Assembly: GCA_934162685.1 (NCBI GenBank)
Contig: CAKPJO010000109.1
Coordinates: forward strand, 1 to 5,529
Source: an uncultured Bacilli bacterium
GTDB taxonomy: Bacteria; Bacillota_I; Bacilli_A; RFN20; CAG-826
Length of the DNA: 5,529 nt
Reading direction: 5' to 3'
Shown here: positions 5,501 to 5,529 of the stretch, piece after piece
How the letters are laid out: every line of letters starts with the position of its first letter
Numbering within the stretch: position 1 is the stretch's first letter
Made by a program: the position numbers and the translations under genes
The notes under the pieces: model-generated
The model's input: only the letters and a program-made list of their open reading frames with translations
What the model was told of the DNA's origin: nothing
The model's database searches: none

Positions 5501-5529
5501 AGGATAGAAACACCAATTATTTCTATCCT
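5501..5529 (+). terminator. Hairpin, probable Rho-independent terminator at the window end
   Basis: AGGATAGAAA (5501-5510) pairs perfectly with TTTCTATCCT (5520-5529) around the 9-nt loop CACCAATTA. The window stops at the last stem base, so a plus-strand T tract cannot be seen. An A-rich stretch (about 5488-5500) precedes the stem and would give a U tract for transcripts coming from the right on the minus strand, so the structure may serve both directions. It lies about 90 bp after the stop of the RecG-like gene. The stretch 5410-5500 holds no gene, only a weak 5-bp inverted repeat (TAAGC / GCTTA). Confidence 0.7.

Overview
The window is strongly AT-rich, uses A/T-ending codons and has Shine-Dalgarno sites of the AAGGAG/GAGGTG type, which suggests a low-GC member of Bacillota or a related Mollicutes-like lineage. 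Tryptophan is encoded by TGG and no convincing gene has an in-frame TGA, so the standard bacterial code is assumed. The species cannot be named from the sequence.

Left half (1-1835), minus strand: a compact three-gene operon, transcribed right to left, of a TetR-family repressor, a six-helix DUF998 membrane protein and a GNAT acetyltransferase cut off by the window edge. The genes are 1 nt apart or overlap by 11 nt, and each has an AAGGAG- or GAGGTG-like site exactly 7 nt before its start codon. A TTGACA-N17-TATTAT promoter precedes the operon. A perfect 7-2-7 palindrome fills its spacer, which is a textbook layout for TetR autorepression. The operon looks like a ligand-induced detoxification or resistance module, but the ligand is not visible.

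Middle (1836-2616): the divergent intergenic region holds two identical copies of a 22-bp repeat, each with the palindrome TGCCA-AAA-TGGCA, spaced 32 bp, with a third half-site 31 bp further up. They lead into a plus-strand gene that fuses an N-terminal Xre-like helix-turn-helix to a MNT-type nucleotidyltransferase (antitoxin-like) and starts with TTG. No HEPN partner lies beside it. An AT-rich gap of 164 bp follows, with a likely -10 box and a strong ribosome binding site for the next gene.

Right half (2617-5529), plus strand: a 483-residue DUF2130 protein with a long coiled coil followed by a domain with PD-(D/E)XK-like spacing of acidic residues. After it come three AT-rich repeat copies and a broken gene for an AlbA_2 / RecG-C-terminal-like / winged-helix regulator. 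That gene has apparently lost its start codon, which reads ATA where a start is expected, and carries a one-base frameshift in an A5 run at 5003-5007. A perfect 10-bp hairpin closes the window and is probably a terminator.

The most interesting signals are the helically phased operators in front of the lone HTH-MNT gene, the coiled-coil DUF2130 protein with a candidate nuclease core, and the doubly damaged RecG-like gene, whose frameshift site could alternatively be read as a +1 slip at U-UUU-UGA.
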